Positions 9,310 to 17,779 of a stretch of DNA of 64,000 nucleotides are shown here, piece after piece. The translations under genes and the position numbers were made by a program. The first letter of the stretch is position 1. Each line of letters begins with the position of its first letter. The stretch is from Anderseniella sp. GTDB taxonomy: Bacteria; Pseudomonadota; Alphaproteobacteria; Rhizobiales; Aestuariivirgaceae. Location of the stretch: NCBI GenBank assembly GCA_030626025.1, contig DAOUPT010000010.1, forward strand, positions 1 through 64,000, in the 5' to 3' direction. The notes under the pieces are model-generated. The model made no database searches. It had not been told where the DNA came from and worked only from the letters and a program-made list of their open reading frames with translations.

Positions 9310-11676
9310 ATGACCCGCATTGATTTCATAGAATATCTATCCTGCCTCGATGAAGATCACCCGCACTTCAAAGTACTGGAATCTTCCTATGCCGAAGCAG
9401 CTCGGGTTATGTCGCCCAATGGCCTGGCCAACTATCTTGAAGGCGTTAAAGGCATGTGCGCGCTGGGCCGCGGTGAAGACCTTATCCTAAGTTATATTGA
9501 GTCAATACCGCGTGTTGTCAAAGAGGTTGGCGAAGATGTAATTCCCGACATCGTCCATTCCATCATGGCTATCACCTCACATACTTCGGGCAGTGTGGTC
9601 GCCCTGATGCTGGCCAACCTACCCCTTGCCGCCCAGCGTTTTGGTGATGCTGACCAGCTCCATAATTACCTCAGCCTGCTCCACCAATTAACTGGCAAGG
9701 CTCCGCGTGGCCTGCGCCCGATGATGGAGAATCTGACGGAGCTTTTGTCCAAACTGACCCTTGGCGGTTTGCGCCGCTGGGCCATGTGGGGAGCCCAGGC
9801 CCATGCCCGCGACCTTGATGGCCAGATGGCCTATTTCGCCCTGCAATCAGACAGTGCCCGCGCCGTGCTACAAAAAGAGCGCCGCGGCACATTGTTCATC
9901 GACAACCAGCGCAAACTCAATTTCTATCTGCGGGCCCTATGGGGCCGGGCCTTTTTCATGAAGCCCACCGCCGGTGATTATGAAAACCGCACTGGCATTC
10001 GCCCTTATATCGAAGACTGGTTTGTCCATGTTCCCGATGCCTTTGATGACCATGGCGACCTGACCGGTATCGATATTTACCGCGCCACCGTGGCCCATGC
10101 CGCCGCCCACATGGTGTATACCCAAGAACCCATTTCGGCCGAACAACTCAGCCCATTACAAATGAAATGCATCGATTTGTTTGAAGATGCCCGCATTGAG
10201 CATATGGCGATTTCAGAATTCCCCGGACTTGAAAAACTCTGGCGCCCCTTCTTTGATGACCCACAACTGGAAGACGGCCAAACCCTGAAAGATTTTCACC
10301 CGGCCCTTGACCTGATGTTTCGCGCCGCCCGCGCCATGCTTGACAAGAATTATCTTGACCCCGAACCGCGGTTGCATAATCTCACAACCCGCTTTTCAAA
10401 ACAGCTTGCCGGTGATGCCACCGACAATCAGTTATCCTGGGATTTCGGCATGGAGTTTTTTCACCTGATGAAAGACCTCGCCGGATTACCCTCCCTGCGC
10501 ATTGCCGAAGAGTTCCCGGTCCCCTACCGCGATGACAATCGCTTTTGCTGGGCCTTTAGCGAGATTGATCTCGAGCGTCGTGATGCAGATTACATCCCGG
10601 CCAGTCAGGGACAAGTGCGCCGCAAGGTTAGCCTGATGGAGTTTGTCAACGAGATTGATGCCGAAACCGCTGGTGATGATGCCCAGGAAATCTGGACCCT
10701 TGATGGCGAGCTATTCCCGTATGAGGATCTCGGCGTTTCCTTCAATGAGATGGAAGGCAAAGAGCCTGTTTCTGACCCGTTCCATTATGATGAGTGGGAC
10801 TATCAGGTACAATTGCACCGGCCCGACTGGACAACCGTTTATGAGCGCCGCCAGAAACGCGGTGACCCGGAACTGATGGATGAAATCCTCATCAAGCACC
10901 GCCCTGTAGCCCAGCGCATTCGCCATCTGGTTGATGCCATGCAGCCTCAGGGCATTATCCGCAAACGCGGCTACGAAGAAGGTGAAGAAATCGACATCGA
11001 TGCCGCGGTTAAAGCCATGAGCGATATCCGCCGTGGTGTCATGCCCGACCCACGTATCAATATCCGCATCACCCGCCATCTGCGCGATCTGGCCGTAGTG
11101 GTTCTGCTCGACCTGTCTGAAAGCACCAACGAACTGGTGGATAAATCCGACCCCGATGGTCCGACAATTCTGTCACTGACCCGCGAGGCTACCGGCCTGA
11201 TGAGTTGGGCTATCGATTCAATCGGTGATTCCTTTGCCGTCCATGGCTTTGCCTCAGATGGTCGCCACGATGTCCAGTATTACCGCTTCAAGGATTTCGA
11301 TCAGCCCTATGGTGATGAAGCAAAATCACGCCTTGCTGGTGCTACCGGTGGCTTGTCAACACGCATGGGCGCCGCCCTGCGTCACGCTGGTCATCATTTG
11401 TCAGAACAGGCAGCCCAGAAACGCCTGATCCTGCTGGTCACCGACGGCGAACCGGCTGACATCGATGAACGCGACCCGCAGTATCTGCGTCACGACACCA
11501 AAAAGGCGGTTGAGAATTTAGCTTCCAAAGGCGTCTACACCTATTGCCTGACCCTTGACCCCACAGCCGACCGCTATGTCGCCCGCATTTTCGGCGAAAA
11601 CCGCTATTCCATCGTCGACAATGTCGAAAAATTGCCGGAACGGTTGCCCGCGGTCTTTGCCATGCTGACCGGCTGA
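9310..11676 (+). CDS. cbbO: RuBisCO activase partner CbbO, von Willebrand factor A protein
   Basis: CbbO is the adaptor that binds RuBisCO and couples it to the CbbQ ring. The protein has 788 residues, the normal length. The C-terminal VWA domain (about 590-788) shows the metal-ion-dependent adhesion site as VVLLDLSESTN (DxSxS), with downstream LVTDGEPADID. The long N-terminal part is the helical CbbO-specific region. It starts 11 bp after the cbbQ stop, so they are one transcription unit. No intrinsic terminator was recognised after it; the cho genes begin 108 bp on with their own likely promoter. Confidence 0.95.
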   Translation: MTRIDFIEYLSCLDEDHPHFKVLESSYAEAARVMSPNGLANYLEGVKGMCALGRGEDLILSYIESIPRVVKEVGEDVIPDIVHSIMAITSHTSGSVVALMLANLPLAAQRFGDADQLHNYLSLLHQLTGKAPRGLRPMMENLTELLSKLTLGGLRRWAMWGAQAHARDLDGQMAYFALQSDSARAVLQKERRGTLFIDNQRKLNFYLRALWGRAFFMKPTAGDYENRTGIRPYIEDWFVHVPDAFDDHGDLTGIDIYRATVAHAAAHMVYTQEPISAEQLSPLQMKCIDLFEDARIEHMAISEFPGLEKLWRPFFDDPQLEDGQTLKDFHPALDLMFRAARAMLDKNYLDPEPRLHNLTTRFSKQLAGDATDNQLSWDFGMEFFHLMKDLAGLPSLRIAEEFPVPYRDDNRFCWAFSEIDLERRDADYIPASQGQVRRKVSLMEFVNEIDAETAGDDAQEIWTLDGELFPYEDLGVSFNEMEGKEPVSDPFHYDEWDYQVQLHRPDWTTVYERRQKRGDPELMDEILIKHRPVAQRIRHLVDAMQPQGIIRKRGYEEGEEIDIDAAVKAMSDIRRGVMPDPRINIRITRHLRDLAVVVLLDLSESTNELVDKSDPDGPTILSLTREATGLMSWAIDSIGDSFAVHGFASDGRHDVQYYRFKDFDQPYGDEAKSRLAGATGGLSTRMGAALRHAGHHLSEQAAQKRLILLVTDGEPADIDERDPQYLRHDTKKAVENLASKGVYTYCLTLDPTADRYVARIFGENRYSIVDNVEKLPERLPAVFAMLTG

Positions 11677-11722
11677 ATTCCTCATCTTGCGTCGCGAAAC
11701 GGTATTTTTTGTCGTTTATGAT

Positions 11723-11750
11723 TTGAAACTTCGCCGCTGGGCTGTAGTAT
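11723..11750 (+). promoter_or_regulatory. Candidate sigma-70-type promoter of choXWV
   Basis: TTGAAA (11723-11728), a 16-base spacer and TAGTAT (11745-11750) lie 35 bp before the choX start codon. The -35 matches five of six consensus bases and the -10 four of six, so this is a modest candidate. An AGGGAGAC ribosome site precedes the ATG. Confidence 0.38.
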
Positions 11751-11784
11751 CATCGATAAATAATAAACCCAGGGAGACAAAAAC

Positions 11785-12744
11785 ATGACAAGTTCAATCG
11801 GAAAAACGCTGTTAGGTGCCGGATTTTTGGCAACCACCATCGCTTTTGGCGCATCATCAGCGCAAGCAGCTGAAGCGGCATCATGCAAAAACGTCAGATT
11901 TTCCGACGTCGGCTGGACCGATATCACCGCCACTACAGCTGCAACATCCGTTATTCTTAAAGCGCTTGGTTACAGCCCCAAAGCCACTGTTCTTTCAGTC
12001 CCTGTGACCTATGCCAGTCTCAAAAATGGTGACATCGACGTTTTCCTTGGCAACTGGATGCCGACCATGGAAGGCGACATTAAAAAGTATCGCGAAGAAG
12101 GCTCGGTCGAAACCATTGCCAAAAATCTGACAGGTGCCAAGTACACATTGGCCGTCAACAAAGCAGCCGCAGACGGTGGCGTTAAAGATTTTGCTGACAT
12201 CACCAAACACAAAGACAAATTTGAAAACAAGATTTATGGTATCGAGCCCGGCAATGACGGCAATCGCCTGATTCAGGGCATGATCGACAAGAATACTTTT
12301 GGCCTCAAAGGTTTCACTGTTGTTGAATCAAGCGAGCAAGGCATGCTGGCTCAGGTAAAACGGGCCAAACGCAAGAAAGAATGGGTGGTTTTCCTTGGCT
12401 GGGAACCCCATCCCATGAACGCCAACTTTAATCTGACCTACCTGACCGGTGGCGATGATGTTTTCGGACCCAATCTGGGTGGTGCCGAAGTGTTCACCAA
12501 TGTCCGCAAAGGCTATGTTAGCGAATGCCCCAATGTCGGCAAACTGCTAACCAATCAGGTCTTTACCCTGGCCATGGAAAACGAAATCATGGGCGCCATT
12601 CTTGATGGTGGTGAAGACCCTGAAAAAGCAGCCACTGCATGGCTCAAAGGTCATGCGGATGTGCTGGGCAAATGGCTGGCCGGTGTCACCACATTTGATG
12701 GTAAAGATGCCATGGCCGCGGTTAAAGGCCATCTCGGTCTTTAA
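11785..12744 (+). CDS. choX: Choline ABC transporter, periplasmic binding protein
   Basis: This periplasmic protein captures choline for the ChoWV importer. Residues 1-28 form a signal peptide ending in SSAQA. The mature part begins with the ChoX-like CKNVRFSDVGWTDITATTAA and includes FLGNWMP, YGIEPGNDGNRLI and VFLGWEPHPMNANF, matching the aromatic-box choline-binding family rather than general glycine betaine ProX. The 319 residues are full length. choW begins 15 bp downstream. Choline can serve as osmoprotectant precursor or as carbon and nitrogen source; bet genes are not in the window. Confidence 0.92.
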   Translation: MTSSIGKTLLGAGFLATTIAFGASSAQAAEAASCKNVRFSDVGWTDITATTAATSVILKALGYSPKATVLSVPVTYASLKNGDIDVFLGNWMPTMEGDIKKYREEGSVETIAKNLTGAKYTLAVNKAAADGGVKDFADITKHKDKFENKIYGIEPGNDGNRLIQGMIDKNTFGLKGFTVVESSEQGMLAQVKRAKRKKEWVVFLGWEPHPMNANFNLTYLTGGDDVFGPNLGGAEVFTNVRKGYVSECPNVGKLLTNQVFTLAMENEIMGAILDGGEDPEKAATAWLKGHADVLGKWLAGVTTFDGKDAMAAVKGHLGL

Positions 12745-12759
12745 GCCTGAACCCGCAAA

Positions 12760-13605
12760 ATGGAACAGTGGCTAACCGATAACAAACTGCCAATCGGCAA
12801 ATGGATAAAAAATGCCATCGACTATATGCTCGATCATGGCGCATTTTTGTTTGATTCATTTGCCGACGGGCTGAAATTCCTCATTGAGGGTTTCAGCAAT
12901 ATTTTATTGTGGTTTCCTTCACTGGTCGTTGTTCTGTTTCTGACAGTTCTGGTGTATTTTCTCCATCGTTCATGGAAACTTTCAGCCATGGTGGTGGTCG
13001 GATTATTGCTGGTCATCAATCTGGGCTACTGGACAGAAACAGTTCACACCTTCACCCTGATTTTGTCCGCCACCGTAATCTGTATTGTGATCGGTATACC
13101 CCTTGGCATTGCCATGGCCCATCATCCTCTGCTGGCAAAAATGTTGCGCCCCATACTGGATTTGATGCAGACGATCCCAACCTTTGTTTATCTCATTCCG
13201 ACCATGATCATGTTTGGTCTGGGTGTCGTCCCCGGCCTGATATCAACGGCTATATTTGCCCTGCCGGCCCCCATACGCCTGACCAGTCTTGGCATATCCA
13301 GTGTTCCCAAAGCCCTGATTGAAGCTGGTGAAGCTTTTGGCGGCACCAAACGGCAGATTCTATGGAAAATCGAAATTCCCTACGCCATGCCCAACATTAT
13401 GGCTGGCGTAACCCAATGCATTATGCTGTCGCTTTCCATGGTGGTGATTGCCGCACTGGTTGGTGCGCCCGGTCTTGGTGTACCTGTGGTAAGGGCTCTC
13501 AACACAGTCAACATTGCCAAAGGCTTTGAAGCCGGGCTTGCTATTGTAGTTGTGGCAATCCTGCTTGACCGGGTTTTCAAAACCCGAACCGGCGGACAGG
13601 GATAG
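12760..13605 (+). CDS. choW: Choline ABC transporter, permease
   Basis: This is the inner-membrane permease of the choline importer, 281 residues. After an N-terminal amphipathic stretch come two early hydrophobic segments (about 45-65 and 70-87) and a binding-protein-dependent permease domain. The EAA-type ATPase contact motif is visible as EAGEAFGGTKRQILWKIEIP. It lies between choX (15 bp upstream) and choV (3 bp downstream). The family includes the ProW/OpuAB permeases; the choline assignment follows from choX. Confidence 0.9.
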   Translation: MEQWLTDNKLPIGKWIKNAIDYMLDHGAFLFDSFADGLKFLIEGFSNILLWFPSLVVVLFLTVLVYFLHRSWKLSAMVVVGLLLVINLGYWTETVHTFTLILSATVICIVIGIPLGIAMAHHPLLAKMLRPILDLMQTIPTFVYLIPTMIMFGLGVVPGLISTAIFALPAPIRLTSLGISSVPKALIEAGEAFGGTKRQILWKIEIPYAMPNIMAGVTQCIMLSLSMVVIAALVGAPGLGVPVVRALNTVNIAKGFEAGLAIVVVAILLDRVFKTRTGGQG

Positions 13606-13608
13606 CCA

Positions 13609-14745
13609 ATGCCAGCCCTTGAGTTTCGCAATGTTGACATCATATTCGGCGACAAACGCCAGCGCACCGATGCTCTGAAAATGCTCGATGCCGGCGGCAC
13701 CCGCAGTGAGATTCTGGAAAAAACCAACGCTGTCATAGGTGTTGCAGACGCTTCCATAAGTGTTGAAACCAGCGAAGTATGCGTTTTGATGGGACTGTCG
13801 GGATCAGGCAAATCCACCCTGCTGCGCGCTGTTAATGGTCTTAACCAAGTCACCCGCGGGTCAGTGTTTTTGTATGAGGGTGATAATTGTATCGATGTTG
13901 CTAATTGTAGTGCCGATGTACTGCGCCAGCTTCGCATGCAACGCGTAGCCATGGTCTTTCAGCAGTTTGCCTTGTTGCCATGGCGCACAGTAGCTGAAAA
14001 TGTCGGCCTTGGCCTTGAGTTACGCGGCCTGCCTGCAGATGAAATCAAGCGACAGGTCGATGAAAAACTCGAACTGGTGCAATTGAGCCAGTGGAGCGAC
14101 AAACCCATTTCGCAATTATCAGGCGGTATGCAACAACGGGTCGGTCTGGCTCGCGCCTTTGCCACCGACGCTGATATTTTACTGATGGATGAACCTTTTT
14201 CAGCCCTTGACCCGCTGATCCGCAACCATTTGCAGGACGAACTTCTGGACCTGCAAAGATCCCTCAAAAAAACCATCGTCTTCGTCAGCCACGACCTTGA
14301 TGAAGCTCTTAAAATCGGCACGCATATCGCCATCATGGAAGAAGGCCGCATCGTTCAATACGGCACCCCGCAAGAGATCATCCTCAATCCGGCCAATGAT
14401 TATGTCGCCCGCTTCGTTGCCCACATGAACCCGCTCAATGTCATGACAGCTTCCTCGTTGATGACGCCTGTATCGCAACTCCAGTCAGTCGATAATGGCT
14501 ATTGGCTGGATACCAACAAGCGCTGGAAATTGTTTCTTGAAACAGACGGGACATTAAAGGCTGTAGAGCATGAACGTAAAAAAATATCATCAGCGCTGCG
14601 GACGCCTGACACGGGTATGCTGGAAATCATAAAACAGCGTCACGAATCCGGAATGCCGGTTCTGTTACAGGACAATTACAAAATCATCGGCGTTATCGGC
14701 GATGATGAAATCTATCAGGGTATTCTCAGCCATGGTAACGGCTAG
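13609..14745 (+). CDS. choV: Choline ABC transporter, ATP-binding protein
   Basis: This cytosolic ATPase powers choline import. The 378 residues open with the extension typical of ChoV (GDKRQRTDALKMLDAGGTR). Then come Walker A GLSGSGKST, the Q-loop region VFQQFALLPWRTV, the signature LSGGMQQRVGLARA, Walker B ILLMDEPFSALD and the switch His in VFVSHDLDEAL. The C-terminal 100 residues resemble a degenerate regulatory (CBS-like) domain. The gene ends 12 bp before the end of the convergent hydrolase gene. Confidence 0.92.
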   Translation: MPALEFRNVDIIFGDKRQRTDALKMLDAGGTRSEILEKTNAVIGVADASISVETSEVCVLMGLSGSGKSTLLRAVNGLNQVTRGSVFLYEGDNCIDVANCSADVLRQLRMQRVAMVFQQFALLPWRTVAENVGLGLELRGLPADEIKRQVDEKLELVQLSQWSDKPISQLSGGMQQRVGLARAFATDADILLMDEPFSALDPLIRNHLQDELLDLQRSLKKTIVFVSHDLDEALKIGTHIAIMEEGRIVQYGTPQEIILNPANDYVARFVAHMNPLNVMTASSLMTPVSQLQSVDNGYWLDTNKRWKLFLETDGTLKAVEHERKKISSALRTPDTGMLEIIKQRHESGMPVLLQDNYKIIGVIGDDEIYQGILSHGNG

Positions 14746-14756
14746 AGCGTTACTGA

Positions 14757-15410
14757 TTACCCTTGCAAAAACGGATTGCTGGCCCGTTCCTGACCAATGG
14801 TACTGGTCGGGCCGTGACCGCAGATAAATGTTACATCATCGGCAAGCGGTAATAGCTTTTCCTTGATCGAATTGATCAAATCCTGATGATTGCCACGGGG
14901 CAAATCGGTGCGACCGATAGAGCCGGAAAACAGCACATCACCAACAATCGCCAGTTTGATATCCTCATTGATAAAAACAACAGATCCGGGTGAATGACCG
15001 GGGCAGTGACGAATGTCAAAATTAACGTCTCCCACGCCTAGCGTGTCACCGTCATTCAGCCACTGGTCACTGGTGCAATTTTGCGCATCATTGATACCAT
15101 ATTGAGAACCGGTCTCGGCCAGGGTTTCTAACAGAAACAAATCATCTTCATGAGGGCCGACAATATCCACACCCAATTCCTCTTTGAGTGCCGCAGCGCC
15201 GCCGGCATGATCAATATGGCCGTGAGTGAGCACAATTTTATCCGGCGTCACACCGGTTTCTTCAATTGCTTTGAGAATATTTGGAATATCCCCACCCGGA
15301 TCAATAATGACCGCCTTCATGGTTTTGGTACACCAGATAATTGTACAGTTTTGCTGCAACGGGGTAACGGGCACGATAATGGCACTTAACGGAGAATTTT
15401 GAGCGTTCAT
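14757..15410 (-). CDS. Metallo-beta-lactamase-fold hydrolase, YcbL/glyoxalase II-like
   Basis: This is a single-domain zinc hydrolase of 217 residues. The metal motif is THGHIDHAGG (HxHxDH), a third His lies in HCPGHSPGS, the bridging Asp in AIVGDVLF, and a last His in ICGHGPTS. The small size and PLQQNCTII opening resemble the YcbL type of glyoxalase II-like enzymes, which hydrolyse thioesters such as S-lactoylglutathione; persulfide dioxygenase is less likely. The chosen ATG has a GAAGAG ribosome site; nine further upstream codons are open but unlike the family. Confidence 0.82.
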   Translation of the reverse strand: MNAQNSPLSAIIVPVTPLQQNCTIIWCTKTMKAVIIDPGGDIPNILKAIEETGVTPDKIVLTHGHIDHAGGAAALKEELGVDIVGPHEDDLFLLETLAETGSQYGINDAQNCTSDQWLNDGDTLGVGDVNFDIRHCPGHSPGSVVFINEDIKLAIVGDVLFSGSIGRTDLPRGNHQDLINSIKEKLLPLADDVTFICGHGPTSTIGQERASNPFLQG

Positions 15411-15511
15411 GGGACTCTTCAATAAACTGGACGACAATTAGTTTGTAGAATAGGGTTGTGGTTGGTTTGATGCAACGTAAAAACCACCCACGCCGAGAAA
15501 GAAATAACGCG

Positions 15512-15733
15512 ATGAGCAACGGACGCCTGAAAGGGACTGTTAAATTTTTTAACACAGAAAAAGGCTACGGGTTTATCAAACCGGACAACGGCAACAAGGA
15601 TATTTTTGTCCACATCACCGCCGTACAACGCTCCGGACTTCCGCAACTGGATGAAGGCATGCACCTTGGTTTTGAGGTCAAGCCTGATGCCAATGGCCGC
15701 GGCCCGCAAGCTGTGGAATTGCAGTTATTATGA
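15512..15733 (+). CDS. Cold-shock domain protein (CspA family)
   Basis: This single-stranded nucleic-acid-binding protein of 73 residues is one beta-barrel cold-shock domain. RNP1 is KGYGFIKP and RNP2 is DIFVHITAV. Such proteins melt RNA structure at low temperature or act as antiterminators. The open frame runs 18 codons further upstream, but the family N-terminus starts at this ATG. A short hairpin (ACCACA/TGTGGT at 15746-15763) follows the stop but lacks a T-run, so it is not a convincing terminator. Confidence 0.93.
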   Translation: MSNGRLKGTVKFFNTEKGYGFIKPDNGNKDIFVHITAVQRSGLPQLDEGMHLGFEVKPDANGRGPQAVELQLL

Positions 15734-15774
15734 GGTAATTTGATCACCACAACTTTGTGTGGTATTATACCGCC

Positions 15775-16071
15775 ATGAATATTGTTAAAACATTGCTGAT
15801 CGGGCTTTTTTTAACTGCCACGATGTCAACGACCGTTTTTGCCGGTCCTAACTGTACCTGCCGATTTGCCGGACAGAATTATAAAACTGGCGATATCATG
15901 TGCATCAGGGGCAAGCTGTCGCGATGTGAATTCGTTCTTAACAATACTTCCTGGAAGACCATCGCTGAAACCTGTCCGCAATCAATGGCACCCGATCTGT
16001 GGCAAACACCTGCAGAAAACATTGAGGTCACTATTTTAGCACGAATACAAAATCGTTTTTCCATAAAGTAG
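15775..16071 (+). CDS. Small secreted cysteine-rich protein, unknown function
   Basis: Not assigned to a named family. The 98 residues begin with a clear signal peptide (MNIVKTLLIGLFLTATMSTT, cleavage near VFA). The mature part has five cysteines: CTC at its start, then IMCIRG, SRCEF and ETCPQ. It therefore probably resides in the periplasm or outside with disulfides. Its stop lies 13 bp before the RNase T2 start, on the same strand, so they are likely co-transcribed and exported together. A role as partner or inhibitor of the RNase is only a guess from position. A TTG six codons upstream is a weaker start. Confidence 0.7.
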   Translation: MNIVKTLLIGLFLTATMSTTVFAGPNCTCRFAGQNYKTGDIMCIRGKLSRCEFVLNNTSWKTIAETCPQSMAPDLWQTPAENIEVTILARIQNRFSIK

Positions 16072-16084
16072 ACCCTTTCCAAAC

Positions 16085-16735
16085 ATGTTACGTATAATTC
16101 TCGCATTAGTTTTTGCGCTATCGACTCACAATGTTCAGGCGCGCTCCAATAACAACAAACCATTCGATTATTACGTGTTGTCGCTGTCGTGGTCACCAAC
16201 CTACTGCTCATCGCGAAATGGTCAACGGGACCGGGGCCAATGCGGGACCGGACGCCGCTTTGCCTTTGTGGTTCATGGCCTTTGGCCTCAATATACCCGA
16301 GGTTGGCCGCAATATTGCAAAACCAATCAGCGCTGGATCGGGCGTGGACAGATCAAACGAATGCTCGATATCATGCCGTCCAAAAGACTGATTATTCACG
16401 AGTGGAAAAAGCATGGCACTTGTGCCCGGTTGGGCCAAAAAGCTTATTTCAAGCTAACCCGTCAGCTATTTGACAAAATTCTCACCCCAGCCCGTTATTT
16501 GTCACCGCAAAAACCGGTTCTGATTACACCTGAAAAACTGGTGTCAGACTTCCTCAAAACCAATCGTGGCCTGAAAGCTTCATCCCTGTCTGTTCAATGT
16601 GGCAACAGTCGCAACCAGGCGCGTCTGTCAGAATTGCGCATATGCTTTTCAAAATCCGGTAAATTTATTGCCTGTAGCCAAAATGAGCAACGGCGCTGTC
16701 AGGCTCAAACACTGATTTTGCCACCGGTACGATAA
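16085..16735 (+). CDS. Ribonuclease T2 family, exported
   Basis: This is a nonspecific endoribonuclease that cleaves RNA through a 2',3'-cyclic phosphate; bacterial members work in the periplasm. The 216 residues start with a signal peptide (about 1-19, ending VQA). Both active-site motifs are intact: CAS I as FVVHGLWPQ and CAS II as IHEWKKHGTC. Several paired cysteines (YCSS, GQCG, YCKT, GTCA) fit the disulfide-rich fold. It follows the small cysteine-rich secreted protein by 13 bp. It probably scavenges nucleotides from external RNA. Confidence 0.93.
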   Translation: MLRIILALVFALSTHNVQARSNNNKPFDYYVLSLSWSPTYCSSRNGQRDRGQCGTGRRFAFVVHGLWPQYTRGWPQYCKTNQRWIGRGQIKRMLDIMPSKRLIIHEWKKHGTCARLGQKAYFKLTRQLFDKILTPARYLSPQKPVLITPEKLVSDFLKTNRGLKASSLSVQCGNSRNQARLSELRICFSKSGKFIACSQNEQRRCQAQTLILPPVR

Positions 16736-16835
16736 AGCCTGTGGACCTTGTTGATTCAATGCTGGCATTTGCAGTGTCTGGTTGGTATAGAGCACCAAGG
16801 CAATAGGCATCGTATCAACATGGCGAGCAAAACTG

Positions 16836-17768
16836 ATGAAGCTGGTTTCCGGGAACTCTAACAGGCCGTTGGCAGATGCTATCGCAACCTACCTCAAAAC
16901 CCCTCTCACCAAATGCGTCGTAAGACGATTTGCAGATATGGAAATATTCGTTGAAGTGCAGGACAATGTCCGCGGCGAGGATGTTTTCATTATTCAGTCC
17001 ACATCGTTTCCAGCCAATGATCACCTAATGGAATTATTGATTATTATCGATGCCCTGCGTCGCGCCTCAGCTCGCCGGATTACTGCGGTTTTGCCCTATT
17101 TCGGCTATGCCAGACAAGATCGAAAAGCAGGACCAAGAACTCCGATTTCGGCAAAGCTGGTGGCCAACATGATCACCCGCGCTGGCGCTGACCGTGTTTT
17201 GACGCTTGATCTCCATGCCGGACAAATTCAGGGCTTTTTTGATATCCCGACAGACAATCTGTTTGCCGCCCCGGTTATGGTCCGCGATGTCAAAGAACAA
17301 TACAAAGACGATAGTATAATGGTTGTTTCACCTGACGTGGGCGGTGTTGTCCGGGCCCGCGGCTATGCCAAGCGAATCGGTGCACCACTGGCCATCGTCG
17401 ATAAGCGCCGCGAGCGAGCCGGCGTATCTGAGGTCATGAACATCATCGGCGATGTTGAAGGAATGTCATGCGTTCTGGTAGACGACATCATCGATTCAGG
17501 TGGCACCCTGTGCAATGCTGCTGATGCGCTGCTGACCAAAGGGGCAACCAATGTATCTGCCTACATTACCCACGGTGTACTGTCGGGCGGCGCTGTAGCA
17601 CGGGTAACATCTTCAAACCTCAAACAGCTGGTCGTGACCGATACCATACAGGCAACCGAAGCGGTTCGCGTGTCGCAAAACATCCGGGTACTCTCAATTG
17701 CTCCCCTGATCGGTGAAGCCATCGGCCGCACTGCTCGCGAAGAATCTGTCTCCAACCTGTTCCACTAA
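16836..17768 (+). CDS. prs: Ribose-phosphate pyrophosphokinase (PRPP synthetase)
   Basis: The enzyme makes PRPP from ribose 5-phosphate and ATP for purine, pyrimidine, His, Trp and NAD synthesis. The 310 residues are full length. Signatures seen are the ribose-phosphate region ([12 protein letters not shown]), the flexible-loop stretch [20 protein letters not shown], the Mg-binding [12 protein letters not shown], and the PRPP-binding loop [13 protein letters not shown]. The gene is followed 11 bp later by the end of the convergent GDH gene, with no clear terminator in between. Confidence 0.97.
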   Translation: MKLVSGNSNRPLADAIATYLKTPLTKCVVRRFADMEIFVEVQDNVRGEDVFIIQSTSFPANDHLMELLIIIDALRRASARRITAVLPYFGYARQDRKAGPRTPISAKLVANMITRAGADRVLTLDLHAGQIQGFFDIPTDNLFAAPVMVRDVKEQYKDDSIMVVSPDVGGVVRARGYAKRIGAPLAIVDKRRERAGVSEVMNIIGDVEGMSCVLVDDIIDSGGTLCNAADALLTKGATNVSAYITHGVLSGGAVARVTSSNLKQLVVTDTIQATEAVRVSQNIRVLSIAPLIGEAIGRTAREESVSNLFH

Positions 17769-17779
17769 AGCTATTGACT

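Noticed and set aside
14866-14882. TTGAT...ATCAA palindrome as an Fnr box
   Set aside because: The spacer is seven bases and it lies inside the coding sequence of the hydrolase gene.
15746-15763. Hairpin after the cold-shock gene as a terminator
   Set aside because: Only a 6-bp stem and no T-run after it.
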